Shown: positions 54,310-63,628 of the stretch, piece after piece
Numbering within the stretch: the first letter of the stretch is position 1
Layout: each line of letters starts with the position of its first letter
Source of the DNA: Glacieibacterium arshaanense
GTDB lineage: Bacteria; Pseudomonadota; Alphaproteobacteria; Sphingomonadales; Sphingomonadaceae
Assembly: GCF_004681125.1 (NCBI RefSeq)
Contig: NZ_SIHO01000002.1
Span: forward strand, 248,001-312,000
Direction of reading: 5' to 3'
DNA: 64,000 nt
Program-made: the position numbers and the translations under genes
The notes under the pieces: generated by a model
What the model saw: the letters and a program-made list of their open reading frames with translations, nothing else
Databases searched by the model: none
What the model was told of the DNA's origin: nothing

Positions 54310-55014
54310 TTATTCGAGTTCGTAAACCATCTGCACGGTGATACTCAGTTCGACTTCACCGGGGGCGACCGGCGTCGGCGGTGCGGCACCAATCTTGTCG
54401 GCGCGTGCCATCATCACCATCGGGCGCGGGCCGGGCTCGACGGCGCCGCCTTCGCTGATCGACACCAGCCGGCGGACACGCAGGCCGGCGGCCTTGGCGT
54501 AGAGGTCGGCACGCGTGCGGCCGGTGGCGACCGCCTGCGCGCGGGCGCTGTCGAGCGCGGCGTCGGCCTTGTCGATGCCGAACGTCGGGCCCGAAATCTG
54601 GTTGGCGCCCTGTGCGACCAGCGTGTCGATCAGCTTGCCGGCGTCGTCGATCTTGCGGACGCGGATGCTGATGGTGTTGTTCGCCTGATAGCCGGTCAGC
54701 ACCGGCGGCTGGTTGTCGCCGTATTTGTATTGCGGCTGCAGACTGAGCCCGCTGGTCTGGATGTCGCGGTCGGCGATGCCGGCCTTGCGGACGGCGGCGA
54801 CCACCGCGGTCATCCGGGTGGCATTATCGGCGAGTGCGGCAGCAGCGGTCGGCGCGCTAGTGACGACGCCGCCCGAAATATCGACGATGTCTGGGGCCTG
54901 CGAAACGCGGCCCTCGACGCTCAGCGTCACGGTTGGCGCGGCGACGGTCTGCGCCTGCGCGGGCAGGCTGGCGACGGCGGCGGCAAAAATCGCGGCGAGG
55001 TGGCGGGTCTTCAT
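54310..55014 (-). CDS. SIMPL (DUF541) domain periplasmic protein
   Basis: This 234-residue protein has a signal peptide (KTRHLAAIFAAAVASLPAQA) and a SIMPL/DUF541 domain. VTLSVEGRVSQAPDIVDIS at the start, IQTSGLSLQPQYKY, YQANNTISIRVRKIDDAG and KAAGLRVRRLVSISEGG are the family marks. Members are periplasmic and related to oxidative-stress or envelope proteins; the molecular role is unclear. The ATG at 55012-55014 follows GGGAG. Confidence 0.9.
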   Translation of the reverse strand: MKTRHLAAIFAAAVASLPAQAQTVAAPTVTLSVEGRVSQAPDIVDISGGVVTSAPTAAAALADNATRMTAVVAAVRKAGIADRDIQTSGLSLQPQYKYGDNQPPVLTGYQANNTISIRVRKIDDAGKLIDTLVAQGANQISGPTFGIDKADAALDSARAQAVATGRTRADLYAKAAGLRVRRLVSISEGGAVEPGPRPMVMMARADKIGAAPPTPVAPGEVELSITVQMVYELE

Positions 55015-55096
55015 GCGGATACTCCCAAGACTGTTGAACGCAGCGACGCTAGCGCGCGCCAAATTGCGCGCGGCTGAACGAAATGCTGCGCGCGGC

Positions 55097-55339
55097 CTAG
55101 CGCTTAATCAGCCGGTAGCCGCCAAGCAGGACAATGGCGCCGATGATCGCGGCGATGAAGCCGGCCTTTTCATTGGGCGCGTAGAAGCCAAGTGCCTGGC
55201 CGATCCAGGTCATCAGCACCGCGCCGGCGATGCCGATCAGCATCGTGACGATCCAGCCGCCGGGGTCGCGGCCCGGCATGATGGCCTTGGCAATAGCGCC
55301 GGCGATAAGCCCGATAATGGCTGCTGCAATCCAACCCAT
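55097..55339 (-). CDS. GlsB/YeaQ/YmgE family stress-response membrane protein
   Basis: This 80-residue inner-membrane protein has three hydrophobic helices and the family signature IIGLIAGAIAKAIMPGRDPG, then GGWIVTMLIGIAGAVLMTWI and a C-terminal GAIVLLGGYRLIKR. Members (transglycosylase-associated protein family) are induced by stress; the precise function is unknown. It is the upstream neighbour of the SIMPL gene on the same strand and could be cotranscribed. Confidence 0.93.
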   Translation of the reverse strand: MGWIAAAIIGLIAGAIAKAIMPGRDPGGWIVTMLIGIAGAVLMTWIGQALGFYAPNEKAGFIAAIIGAIVLLGGYRLIKR

Positions 55340-55508
55340 AAGCGAAAACCTCCCACAAGGTCAGGCGCACTTCCCCTTGAAAACGCCCGACACTTGCCAA
55401 TCTACACGGCTTTGGATGGCGGCGCCAGCACGGCCCCGGCACGACGCAGGTGCGACAAACTGCGGTGGCACACCATAGCCTTCGCAGTGCCACAATTATG
55501 CGCTATAT

Positions 55509-55540
55509 CGCACTTGCGCGAAGTGCGTTACTACTATAAT
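55509..55540 (+). promoter_or_regulatory. Putative promoter with overlapping operator for RND system 2
   Basis: A TATAAT -10 element lies at 55535-55540, with TTGCGC at 55514-55519 as a possible -35 at 15-base spacing. CGCACTT (55509-55515) and AAGTGCG (55521-55527) form a perfect 7-base dyad over the -35 region, as expected for a repressor site. The adaptor gene of RND system 2 starts 35 bases downstream. No regulator gene is adjacent. Confidence 0.55.
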
Positions 55541-55574
55541 ACACCGACTACCTCCCCAGGATGACGATTCGGCC

Positions 55575-56750
55575 ATGAATATGCACAGCAAAGTCCCGGC
55601 TCCCGGCGATTCGAGCGTCTTGGACGCACCACAGGGCCTTGCCGAGCGGCTTGGCCGCTGGAGTAAGCCGGCGTTCGGCGCCTTGCTCGCGGTCGCGGTC
55701 GGCGTCGGCGTGTGGATTTTCTATGGCCAGAAGGATGCGCCGCCGCCGCCGCCGCAGTCTGCGCCCGTGGTGACGGTCAGCGTGCCGGGCACCACGATGG
55801 TTGAAACCACCGTGCGCGGTACCGGCAGCATTGCGGCCCGTCGCGACATGCCTGTCGGCGTGCAGGGCGAAGGCGGTCGCGTGACCTCGGTGCTCGTCGA
55901 CGCCGGCCAGTTCGTGCGCGCCGGCCAGGTGCTGGCGACGATCGATAGCGCGGTACAAACCCAGCAGCTGGCGCAGATGCAGGCGGGTGCGCGCAGCGCG
56001 CGTGCCGATGCGGCGCTGGCACAGGCCGAGCTCGATCGCGCGCAGGCGCTGGTCAGCAAGGGTTTCATTTCGAAGGCCGATATCGACCGCAAGACCGCGG
56101 CGCGTGACGCCGCGCAGGCGCGTGTCGCCGTCGCCACCGCGCAGGCGAATGAAATGCAGGCGCGCCTTGGCCGCCTCGATGTCCGCGCGCCGGCCGCCGG
56201 TCTGGTATTGGCGCGCTCGGTCGAAGCCGGGCAGGTCGTCGGTGCCGGTTCGCCGCCGCTGTTCCGCATCGCCGAAGGTGGCGTGCTCGAACTTCGCGCC
56301 GCTGTCACCGAACAGGACATGGAGCGCCTGAAGGTCGGCATGCCCGCCAGCGTCATCCCGATCGGCGCCGACAACAGCTACAAGGGCAAGGTCTGGTTGC
56401 TTGACCCTGTCATCGATGTCACGTCGCGGCAGGGCATCGCGCGCATCGCACTGCCGTATTCGCCGGGCCTGCGCGTCGGCGCCTTTGCCACTGCCGACAT
56501 TGCCGCCGGTGAAGCGACGCAGCCGGTGCTGCCGCAGTCGGCGGTGCAGGCTGACTCGCAGGGCAGCTATGTGCTGATCGTCGGCCCCGACAACGTCGTG
56601 GCACGGCGCGGCATCAAGACCGGTGCCGTCAGCGACGCCGGTGTCAGCATCAACGGCGGGCTGACGGGCAGCGAGCGCGTCGTGCTCAACGCCGCTGCGT
56701 TCCTGCATCCCGGCGAGAAGATCACGCCGGTTGCGGCCCCGAAGCGCTGA
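55575..56750 (+). CDS. RND efflux periplasmic adaptor, system 2
   Basis: This 391-residue membrane-fusion protein is anchored by one N-terminal transmembrane segment (about residues 35-50) and has no lipobox. A Pro run (PPPPP) leads to the lipoyl half (GGRVTSVLVDAGQFVRAGQV), then an alpha-hairpin (residues about 115-185), LDVRAPAAGLVLARSVEAGQ and the C-terminal barrel. An ATG at 55581 is an alternative start. It is probably cotranscribed with the pump gene 21 bases downstream. Confidence 0.92.
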   Translation: MNMHSKVPAPGDSSVLDAPQGLAERLGRWSKPAFGALLAVAVGVGVWIFYGQKDAPPPPPQSAPVVTVSVPGTTMVETTVRGTGSIAARRDMPVGVQGEGGRVTSVLVDAGQFVRAGQVLATIDSAVQTQQLAQMQAGARSARADAALAQAELDRAQALVSKGFISKADIDRKTAARDAAQARVAVATAQANEMQARLGRLDVRAPAAGLVLARSVEAGQVVGAGSPPLFRIAEGGVLELRAAVTEQDMERLKVGMPASVIPIGADNSYKGKVWLLDPVIDVTSRQGIARIALPYSPGLRVGAFATADIAAGEATQPVLPQSAVQADSQGSYVLIVGPDNVVARRGIKTGAVSDAGVSINGGLTGSERVVLNAAAFLHPGEKITPVAAPKR

Positions 56751-56771
56751 TAGCCGGACAGAGGCAGACCT

Positions 56772-59700
56772 ATGCGCAATATCTCCAGCTGGTCGATCCG
56801 CAATCCGGTTCCGCCGATCGTGCTGTTCGTGCTGCTGACGCTGGCGGGTCTCGTCAGCTTCCGCAACATGAGCATCAACGACATGCCGGACATCGCGTTC
56901 CCGGCGGCGACGATCACCGTCATCCAGCCGGGTGCCGCGCCGACCGAAATGGAGACGCAGGTCACGCAGCGCGTCGAAGCCGCGGTGCGCAGCATCAACG
57001 GCGTCGATGAAATCACCTCCTGGGTCGGCGAAGGCCGGTCGCAGACCAATGTGCAGTTCGCCATCGGCACGCCGGTCGACCGCGGCGTCAACGATGTGCG
57101 CGACGCGATTTCGAACATCCGCAGCGAATTGCCGAATGGCATCCTCGAGCCGCAGGTGACGCGCGTCGATTTTTCGAACGGCCCGCTGGCCTATATCTCG
57201 GTCGAATCGACTGACATGACGCTCGAGGAACTGAGCTGGTTCGTCGATAATACCGTTGCCAAGAAATTGCTTGGCGTGCCCGGCATGGCGCGCGTCGGGC
57301 GCGGCGGCGGCGTCAGCCGAGAAATCCGCGTCATTCTCGATCCGTCGCGGCTCGAGGCGTACGGCCTGACCGCGAGCGAGGTCAACGCGCAGCTGCGCCA
57401 GACCAACCTCAACGCTGCCGGTGGCCGCACCGAAATCGCCGGTTCCGAACAGAATATCCGCGTCGTCGGCAATGCCGATACCGCGTACGGGCTGGGCCAG
57501 ACGCAGATTGCCGCCAGCGGCGGCCGGACGCTGCGGCTATCGGACATTGCCACGGTGCGCGACCTCTATGCCGAACAGCGCAGCGTCGCGCTGATGAACG
57601 GCCGGCAGGTGCTGAGCTTCTCATTGACCAAGACCAAGGGCTCGTCCGACGTCAGCGTCTATGACGGCGCGATGAAGATGCTCGACCAGATCGCCAAGGA
57701 AAACCCCAAGATCAAGTTCACGCAGCTCTACACCAGCGTCGAATACACCAAGGAGCAATACAAGTCGGCGATCATGGCGATGGTCGAAGGCGCCGTGCTC
57801 GCGGTGGTCGTTGTGTTCCTGTTCCTGCGCGACTGGCGCGCCACGGCGATTTCGGCCATGGCGATCCCGCTGTCGGCGATCCCGGCGTTCTTCTTCATGG
57901 ATTTGATGGGCTTCTCGCTCAACACGCTGAGCCTGCTGGCGCTCAGCCTGGTCGCGGGTGTGCTTGTCGATGACGCCATCGTCGAAATCGAAAACATCGT
58001 GCGCCACATGCGCATGGGCAAGACGCCATACCAGGCGGCGATGGAAGCCGCCGATGAAATCGGCCTCGCGGTCGTGGCGACCACGATGGCGATCGTCGCG
58101 GTGTTCCTGCCCGTCGCGTTGATGCCCGGCATCAGCGGGCAATTCTTCAAGAACTTCGGCGGCACCGTCGTCGTGTCGGTGCTGCTCAGCCTTGCCGTCG
58201 CGCGGCTGATCACGCCGATGCTCGCGGCGCATTTCCTCAAGGACCATGGCCAGGCCGCGCACGGCGACAGCGCCTGGATCCGCTGGTACATGAAGCTGCT
58301 GCACTGGACGCTCGACAACCGCTGGAAGACCATGGCCATTGGCGCGGTGGCGCTGGTGGCGACGGTCTTCGGCTATGCGACGCTGCCGGTGACGTTCCAG
58401 CCGACGGTCGACACCGACTATAGCCAGGTCCACATCATATTGCCGCCGGGTTCGACACTCGCGCAAAACGAGGCGGTGGCCGAAAAGGTCTCGGCAATCC
58501 TGCGCGCCTCGCCGGTGGTGGCTGCTGCATTTGCCGACGTCAACATCGGTGAATCGGACATCTATCTGACGCTCAACAAGAACCGGCCGACAACCAGTGT
58601 CGAATTCGAGCGCGCGATGGCGCCGAAGCTGCAGGAAATCCCCGACGCGCGCGTCACCTTCCAGTCGCAGAACGGCGGCGGTGGCCCCGGCGGCCGCGAC
58701 CTGTCGACGATGCTGGCGGGTGACGACCCGGCGCTGCTCGAAAAGACCGCGCTGCAAGTCGTCCGCGAAATGAAGGGCATCCAAGGCCTGCGCCAGCCGC
58801 GCATCGAGGGTGACCTCCAGCGTCCTGAAATCACCATCAAGCCGCGCTTCGACCTCGCCGCCGAACTCGGCGTGACGACCGCGGCGCTGAGCCAGACGAT
58901 CCGCATCGCGACGATCGGCGACATCGACCAGAACGTCGCGAAATTCTCGCTGTCGGATCGCCAGATCCCGATCCGCGTATCGCTGAGCGAGGAATCGCGG
59001 CGGACGCTGTCGACGATCGAAAACCTGCCGGTGCCGACTGCCAGTGGCAAATCGGTGCCGCTCAAAGTTGTTGCCGATATCGGCTTCGGCGCGGGTGCGA
59101 CCGAATTGCGCCGTTTCAACCAGCAGCGCCGTGTCGTCATCGGCGCCGACCTCGCGCCTGGCCTCGTCACTGGCGATGTTCAGCCGAAGATCGACGCGCT
59201 GCCGACGCTCAAGAACCTCCCGGCGGGTGTCGAAGTCGTCAAGCTTGGCCAGCAGAAGTGGCAGGCCGAACTGTTCGTCAACTTCATGGTCGCCGTCGTC
59301 GCCGGCGTGCTGCTGGTGTTCGCGGTGCTCGTGCTGCTGTACCGTCGCGTGCTGCCGCCGTTCGTCAACATGGGTTCGCTGCTGCTGGCGCCGCTCGGCG
59401 GGGCAATTGCGCTGCATCTGACCGGCAACGCCGTGTCGATGCCGGTGTTCATCGGCATCCTGATGTTGTTCGGCATCGTCGCCAAGAACTCGATTCTGCT
59501 CGTCGACATGGCGATCGAGGAAATGAGCAAGGGCGTCGAACGCAAGGAAGCCATTCTGGAGGCCGGCCACAAGCGCGTCCAGCCGATCGTCATGACCACT
59601 GTGGCGATGGTCGCGGGCATGATGCCGGTGGCGCTGTCGCTCGGCGGCGACGGCAGTTGGCGCGCGCCGATGGGCATCACGGTCATTGGCGGCCTGACGG

Positions 59701-59870
59701 TGTCGACGGCGCTGACTTTGCTTATCGTGCCGGCCAGCTTCAGCCTTGCGGTCGGGGTCGAAAACTGGCTCGGGCCGCGGCTCAGCCGGTTGCTCACCAA
59801 CGGCAGCGCCAAGGCGTCGAAGCACGCGCCCGACCCGCACGCACCGCCCAAGCCCGCGCCTGCCGAGTGA
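56772..59870 (+). CDS. RND efflux transporter permease, system 2
   Basis: This 1032-residue RND pump has twelve transmembrane helices and two large periplasmic loops. The N-terminus is ISSWSIRNPVPPIVLFVLLT. TM4 has GVLVDDAIVEIENIVRHMRM with the paired Asp residues, and GIVAKNSILLVDMAIEEMSK carries the TM10 Lys. It belongs to a different branch from the pump at 42516, with a Gly-rich insert (NGGGGPGGRD) in the second periplasmic loop. The C-terminal tail is His/Pro/Ala-rich. No outer-membrane factor gene is in the window. Confidence 0.94.
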   Translation: MRNISSWSIRNPVPPIVLFVLLTLAGLVSFRNMSINDMPDIAFPAATITVIQPGAAPTEMETQVTQRVEAAVRSINGVDEITSWVGEGRSQTNVQFAIGTPVDRGVNDVRDAISNIRSELPNGILEPQVTRVDFSNGPLAYISVESTDMTLEELSWFVDNTVAKKLLGVPGMARVGRGGGVSREIRVILDPSRLEAYGLTASEVNAQLRQTNLNAAGGRTEIAGSEQNIRVVGNADTAYGLGQTQIAASGGRTLRLSDIATVRDLYAEQRSVALMNGRQVLSFSLTKTKGSSDVSVYDGAMKMLDQIAKENPKIKFTQLYTSVEYTKEQYKSAIMAMVEGAVLAVVVVFLFLRDWRATAISAMAIPLSAIPAFFFMDLMGFSLNTLSLLALSLVAGVLVDDAIVEIENIVRHMRMGKTPYQAAMEAADEIGLAVVATTMAIVAVFLPVALMPGISGQFFKNFGGTVVVSVLLSLAVARLITPMLAAHFLKDHGQAAHGDSAWIRWYMKLLHWTLDNRWKTMAIGAVALVATVFGYATLPVTFQPTVDTDYSQVHIILPPGSTLAQNEAVAEKVSAILRASPVVAAAFADVNIGESDIYLTLNKNRPTTSVEFERAMAPKLQEIPDARVTFQSQNGGGGPGGRDLSTMLAGDDPALLEKTALQVVREMKGIQGLRQPRIEGDLQRPEITIKPRFDLAAELGVTTAALSQTIRIATIGDIDQNVAKFSLSDRQIPIRVSLSEESRRTLSTIENLPVPTASGKSVPLKVVADIGFGAGATELRRFNQQRRVVIGADLAPGLVTGDVQPKIDALPTLKNLPAGVEVVKLGQQKWQAELFVNFMVAVVAGVLLVFAVLVLLYRRVLPPFVNMGSLLLAPLGGAIALHLTGNAVSMPVFIGILMLFGIVAKNSILLVDMAIEEMSKGVERKEAILEAGHKRVQPIVMTTVAMVAGMMPVALSLGGDGSWRAPMGITVIGGLTVSTALTLLIVPASFSLAVGVENWLGPRLSRLLTNGSAKASKHAPDPHAPPKPAPAE

Positions 59871-59922
59871 CGTGCACGCGCCGGGGTTGCCGCGCATCCC
59901 CGCAGCAGGCATGTAACGCGCC

Positions 59923-61173
59923 ATGGCGCTGACACCCTTCCGCTATCCCGAAACGCCGTTTCTGCGCATGCGGCTGTTTGCGACGTTGCTGCTGGTGTTC
60001 ATGGCGGCGGTGTTCGTGACGGCCAGCCACTTTGTCGATGCGCATCCGGCGATCCCCTATCTGCGGGCGTTTGCCGAAGCCTCGATGGTCGGCGGCATCG
60101 CCGACTGGTTCGCGGTCACCGCGCTGTTCCGCCACCCGCTCGGGGTGCCGATCCCGCACACCGCGATCATCCCGCGCAACAAGGACCGCATCGGCGACGC
60201 GCTCGCCGACTTCATCCGGTCGAACTTCCTGACCCCGCTGGTCGTGGCGCGCCGGCTCGAATCGGTCGACATTGCCGGCGCCGCAGCGCGCTGGCTGACG
60301 GCGCCGCGCGCCCCCGGCGGCCGCCGCACCGGTCTGCCGCAACTGGCGACGCGGCTGATCGATGCACTCGACCATGCAGCGATCGGCAAGATGGTGCGCG
60401 AAGCCGCGTCGAAGAAGCTGCGCGCGATGGAATTGTCGCCGGTGCTGGCGGGCGTCGTCGAGGCGGCAATCGACGGCAAGCGCCACGAGCCCGTCGTCGA
60501 TGTCGCGATCCAATGGGCAGCGCGCACGCTCGATGCCGAGGAATCGACGATCCGCGACCTCGTCACCGATCGTACTTCGTGGCTGCTGCGCCTCGCCTCG
60601 GTCGATGACCGGCTGGCGGATTCGATTGTCGATGCACTGCGCCGGCTACTTATCGAAGTAGCTGCCAGCCCCGAACACCCCCTGCGCATCAAGATCACCG
60701 AAGGCCTGCGCGATTTCGCGTTCGACCTGCGCCACCTGCCGCGCGTCCAGGCCAAGGTCGAGGCGATCAAGCTCGACCTGCTCGACAATCCGGCGCTCGG
60801 CGACTGGCTCGACGGGCTGTGGGGCAATGCGCGGGCAGCACTGGTCAACGCCATCAACAACCCCGAGGCGACGCTCGGCGGCGGCTTCGGCGAGACGATG
60901 CGCAAGTTCGGCGAACGGCTGGAGGCCGATCCAGCGCTGCGCCACGCGGTCAACGTCTATGCGCGTCGCGCCGGCGTCGGGCTGGTCAACGACTATGGCG
61001 ATGCCATCGTCGCGCTGATCAGCGACACCATCCGCGGCTGGGACGCGCGCACCGTCACCGACAAGCTCGAAAGCGCCGTCGGCCGCGACCTGCAGTATAT
61101 CCGCATCAACGGCACGCTGATCGGCGGGCTGGTCGGGCTGGCGATCTACACGGTGTCGCAAGCCATCGGCTGA
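59923..61173 (+). CDS. DUF445 family membrane protein
   Basis: This 416-residue protein has an N-terminal membrane region (RLFATLLLVFMAAVFVTASH), then RAFAEASMVGGIADWFAVTA and LFRHPLGVPIPHTAIIP, a strongly conserved DUF445 block. A long helical middle and a C-terminal anchor (RINGTLIGGLVGLAIYTVSQ) follow. The function is unknown; the fold resembles membrane-tethered helical proteins. It begins 52 bases after RND system 2 and may be cotranscribed. Confidence 0.92.
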   Translation: MALTPFRYPETPFLRMRLFATLLLVFMAAVFVTASHFVDAHPAIPYLRAFAEASMVGGIADWFAVTALFRHPLGVPIPHTAIIPRNKDRIGDALADFIRSNFLTPLVVARRLESVDIAGAAARWLTAPRAPGGRRTGLPQLATRLIDALDHAAIGKMVREAASKKLRAMELSPVLAGVVEAAIDGKRHEPVVDVAIQWAARTLDAEESTIRDLVTDRTSWLLRLASVDDRLADSIVDALRRLLIEVAASPEHPLRIKITEGLRDFAFDLRHLPRVQAKVEAIKLDLLDNPALGDWLDGLWGNARAALVNAINNPEATLGGGFGETMRKFGERLEADPALRHAVNVYARRAGVGLVNDYGDAIVALISDTIRGWDARTVTDKLESAVGRDLQYIRINGTLIGGLVGLAIYTVSQAIG

Positions 61174-61322
61174 CAGCGCTTATTGCGATTGCGAGCCAAG
61201 TGCGACAGGATGACCCGACTCTGCGACCGGGCGATGTTGCATTTGTGCCGCCAAACGCGCCAGTCATGCGCGGGCAATGTAGGTGATGGCATCCTTGCAC
61301 CAGGTGATCGAGCAGGGAAGGA

Positions 61323-62399
61323 ATGGCCGAAATGGCGCATGTTGCGACATTGACTGACGCTGCCGAATTTAAGGCGAGGCAGGACGAGGCGGGCTTCAAC
61401 CGCGCCTTGCTGGTGCGCATCGGCGACGCTACCCCCGACATGATCTATGCCAAGGACCTTGGCAGCCGGATGATGTTCGCCAACGCCGCCGTGCTCGCCA
61501 ATATCGGCCGGAGCTGGGACGAAATCCGCGGCCGTTCGGACATTGAATGGCATGACGATCCGGTCGAGGCTGCCAAGTTTGTAGCGGCCGACGCGCGCAT
61601 CATGGCGACCGGCATCGGTGAAAGCGTCGAGGAAGTGCTGACCGGCCCAGTTGGGCCGCGGGTATTCCAGAGCGCCAAGACGCCGATGCGCGATGCCGGC
61701 GGCAACGTCATCGGCATTTGCGGCATCAGCCGCGATATCACCGCCGAAAAGGCTGCCGAAGCGCAGCGCCAGCTGCTGCTTGCCGAGATGAACCACCGTG
61801 TCAAAAACTCGCTGACCGCGGTCATGGCGATTGCGCGCCAGACGCTACGTAACGAAGCCAGCGATGCAACCGCGTGGCAGGGCTTCGAAGCGCGGATCAT
61901 GGCGATGGCACGCGCCAACGACATGCTTGCCGGCGACCATTGGGCGGGCGCCGATATCGCCAGTGTCGTCGGCGAAGCGCTCGGCCCGCATGGGCCGGTC
62001 AATGAAGGCCGTATCCACATTGCCGGGCCGGACGTCGACATCAGCGCCTATGCCGTCGTGTCGCTGTCGTTGGCCTTGCATGAACTCGCCACCAACGCGA
62101 CGAAATATGGCGCGCTGTCATTGCCGCAGGGCCGCGTCGATATTAGCTGGCGACTGGTCGATGGCGCTGAAGCGCCTATGCTCGCGGTCGATTGGTGCGA
62201 AACCGACGGGCCGTTGGTGCAAGTGCCGCACCATCGCGGCTTCGGCACCCGGTTGATCGAGCGCGCCTTCGGCAACAATGGCCAGCGCGCGCGCATCCTG
62301 TTCCGGCCGCAGGGCGTGCAATGCCAGCTGCTGGTGGCGCTGGCGACCGATGGCGATGAAGGCCAGCCAGAGCAGCTGTCGGGCAGCGCTTTAGCCTGA
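61323..62399 (+). CDS. PAS-HWE sensor histidine kinase, soluble
   Basis: This 358-residue kinase has an N-terminal PAS domain (about residues 25-140: RIGDATPDMIYAKDLGSRMM ... RSDIEWHD ... GICGISRDITAEK). An HWE-type kinase domain follows, with the phospho-acceptor His158 in AEMNHRVKNSL, the ATP-site HELATNATKYGALS and the WCE motif in DWCETDGP. It has no membrane segment, so it senses a cytoplasmic signal; the PAS domain could bind flavin or another ligand. No response regulator gene is adjacent. The ATG at 61323 is close to GGGAAGG; an ATG at 61332 has more usual spacing. Confidence 0.9.
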   Translation: MAEMAHVATLTDAAEFKARQDEAGFNRALLVRIGDATPDMIYAKDLGSRMMFANAAVLANIGRSWDEIRGRSDIEWHDDPVEAAKFVAADARIMATGIGESVEEVLTGPVGPRVFQSAKTPMRDAGGNVIGICGISRDITAEKAAEAQRQLLLAEMNHRVKNSLTAVMAIARQTLRNEASDATAWQGFEARIMAMARANDMLAGDHWAGADIASVVGEALGPHGPVNEGRIHIAGPDVDISAYAVVSLSLALHELATNATKYGALSLPQGRVDISWRLVDGAEAPMLAVDWCETDGPLVQVPHHRGFGTRLIERAFGNNGQRARILFRPQGVQCQLLVALATDGDEGQPEQLSGSALA

Positions 62400-62490
62400 T
62401 CCGTCGCCGGGGCGACCGGCGCGCTCCCATATATTTTGCTTGAATGTCGCCCACGGCGCGATAGTTTTTGCGCAGATAAGGGGGCCTCAA

Positions 62491-63618
62491 ATGAAATTGC
62501 CGGTTCGGTTTGTCGTTGCGTGTGCGTTGTCGATGCTGGGCGCGCTGCCCGCCACCGCGCAGTCGGTCGGTACCTTGCTCGAGGCGACACCATTGCCCGG
62601 CGCGCCGGCAGGCGGCACCGCCTACCGTATCCGCTACACGTCGCAGGACGAATTCGGCGCGCCCAAGCAAATCACCGGCACCGTCATCGTGCCGCCGGGC
62701 GCCGCACCCGCGGGCGGCCGCGACATCGTCGCCTGGGCGCACGGCACCTACGGTGTCGCCGAAAAATGCGCGCCGTGGCCGACCTTGTTCGACTCGATTG
62801 CCGGGCTGCCCGACATGATGGCGCGCGGCTACCTCGTGGTTGCGTCGGACTACCAAGGACTGGGCAACCCCGGGCCGCACCCGTATCTCGCCGGCGTCAG
62901 CACCGCGCATTCGGTGCTCGATGCAATCCGCGCCGCGAAGGGCGTCAGCGGCGCGAGCCCCAGCGCGCGCTTCGTGACCTGGGGCGAAAGCCAGGGCGCG
63001 CACGCGTCGCTGTGGACCGCGCACGTCGCGCCGACCTACGCGCCCGAACTCAAGCTGATGGGCGCCGCCGCTGCCGCGCCGCCGACCGACCTCAAGGCCA
63101 ATCTCACCGGCGGCTCGAACGCCGCCATCCGCGCCTTCCTGACCGCCTACACTGCCGATAGCTGGTCGGCGTTCTACAACGCGCCGCTCGCCGTGTTCGC
63201 GACACCGGCGACGCAGGGCCTGATCCACCGGCTGGCGCAGAACAACTGCACCGACCTCGGCAAGCCGAAGATCTCGACCGAAATCGGCTTGGCGGAAATG
63301 ATCGCGGCGATGAAGGGTGTCGACCTGTCCGCCGACGCGCCGTGGGGCGAACTGATGACGCGCAACTCGCTGTCACCGCGCGGCTACACCGTGCCGATCA
63401 TGATCGTGCAGGAAGACACCGACCCCGTCGTCGCCCCCGCGGTCACGCACGACTATGCGCAAAAGGCCTGCGCGGCGGGCACGACGGTGCATTACCTGCG
63501 GCTGCCCGACGGCAACCACAATGACGCGGCGCAAAAGTCGGCAGCGCAAGCCGTGCCCTGGATGGCCGACCGCTTCGCCGGCAAGCCCGCCCCGAGCGAT
63601 TGCGGCAAGCTGCCCTGA
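62491..63618 (+). CDS. Secreted lipase/esterase-like alpha/beta hydrolase
   Basis: This 375-residue protein has a signal peptide (KLPVRFVVACALSMLGALPA then TAQ) and the fold of secretory lipases (LIP family). The oxyanion region is IVAWAHGTYGVAEKCAPW, the nucleophile elbow WGESQGAHASLW has Ser167, the acid is in EDTDPVVAP and the His in PDGNHNDAA. Cysteines at CAPW, NNCTD, KACAAG and DCGKLP may form disulfides. It probably hydrolyses esters outside the cytoplasm. The ATG at 62491 follows AAGGGGG. Confidence 0.88.
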   Translation: MKLPVRFVVACALSMLGALPATAQSVGTLLEATPLPGAPAGGTAYRIRYTSQDEFGAPKQITGTVIVPPGAAPAGGRDIVAWAHGTYGVAEKCAPWPTLFDSIAGLPDMMARGYLVVASDYQGLGNPGPHPYLAGVSTAHSVLDAIRAAKGVSGASPSARFVTWGESQGAHASLWTAHVAPTYAPELKLMGAAAAAPPTDLKANLTGGSNAAIRAFLTAYTADSWSAFYNAPLAVFATPATQGLIHRLAQNNCTDLGKPKISTEIGLAEMIAAMKGVDLSADAPWGELMTRNSLSPRGYTVPIMIVQEDTDPVVAPAVTHDYAQKACAAGTTVHYLRLPDGNHNDAAQKSAAQAVPWMADRFAGKPAPSDCGKLP

Positions 63619-63628
63619 CGCGTCGGCG

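Noticed and set aside
57621-59924. 767-codon open frame on the minus strand
   Set aside because: It is antisense to the RND permease of system 2 and has shadow composition (Arg, His, Asp, Ala) with no domain pattern.
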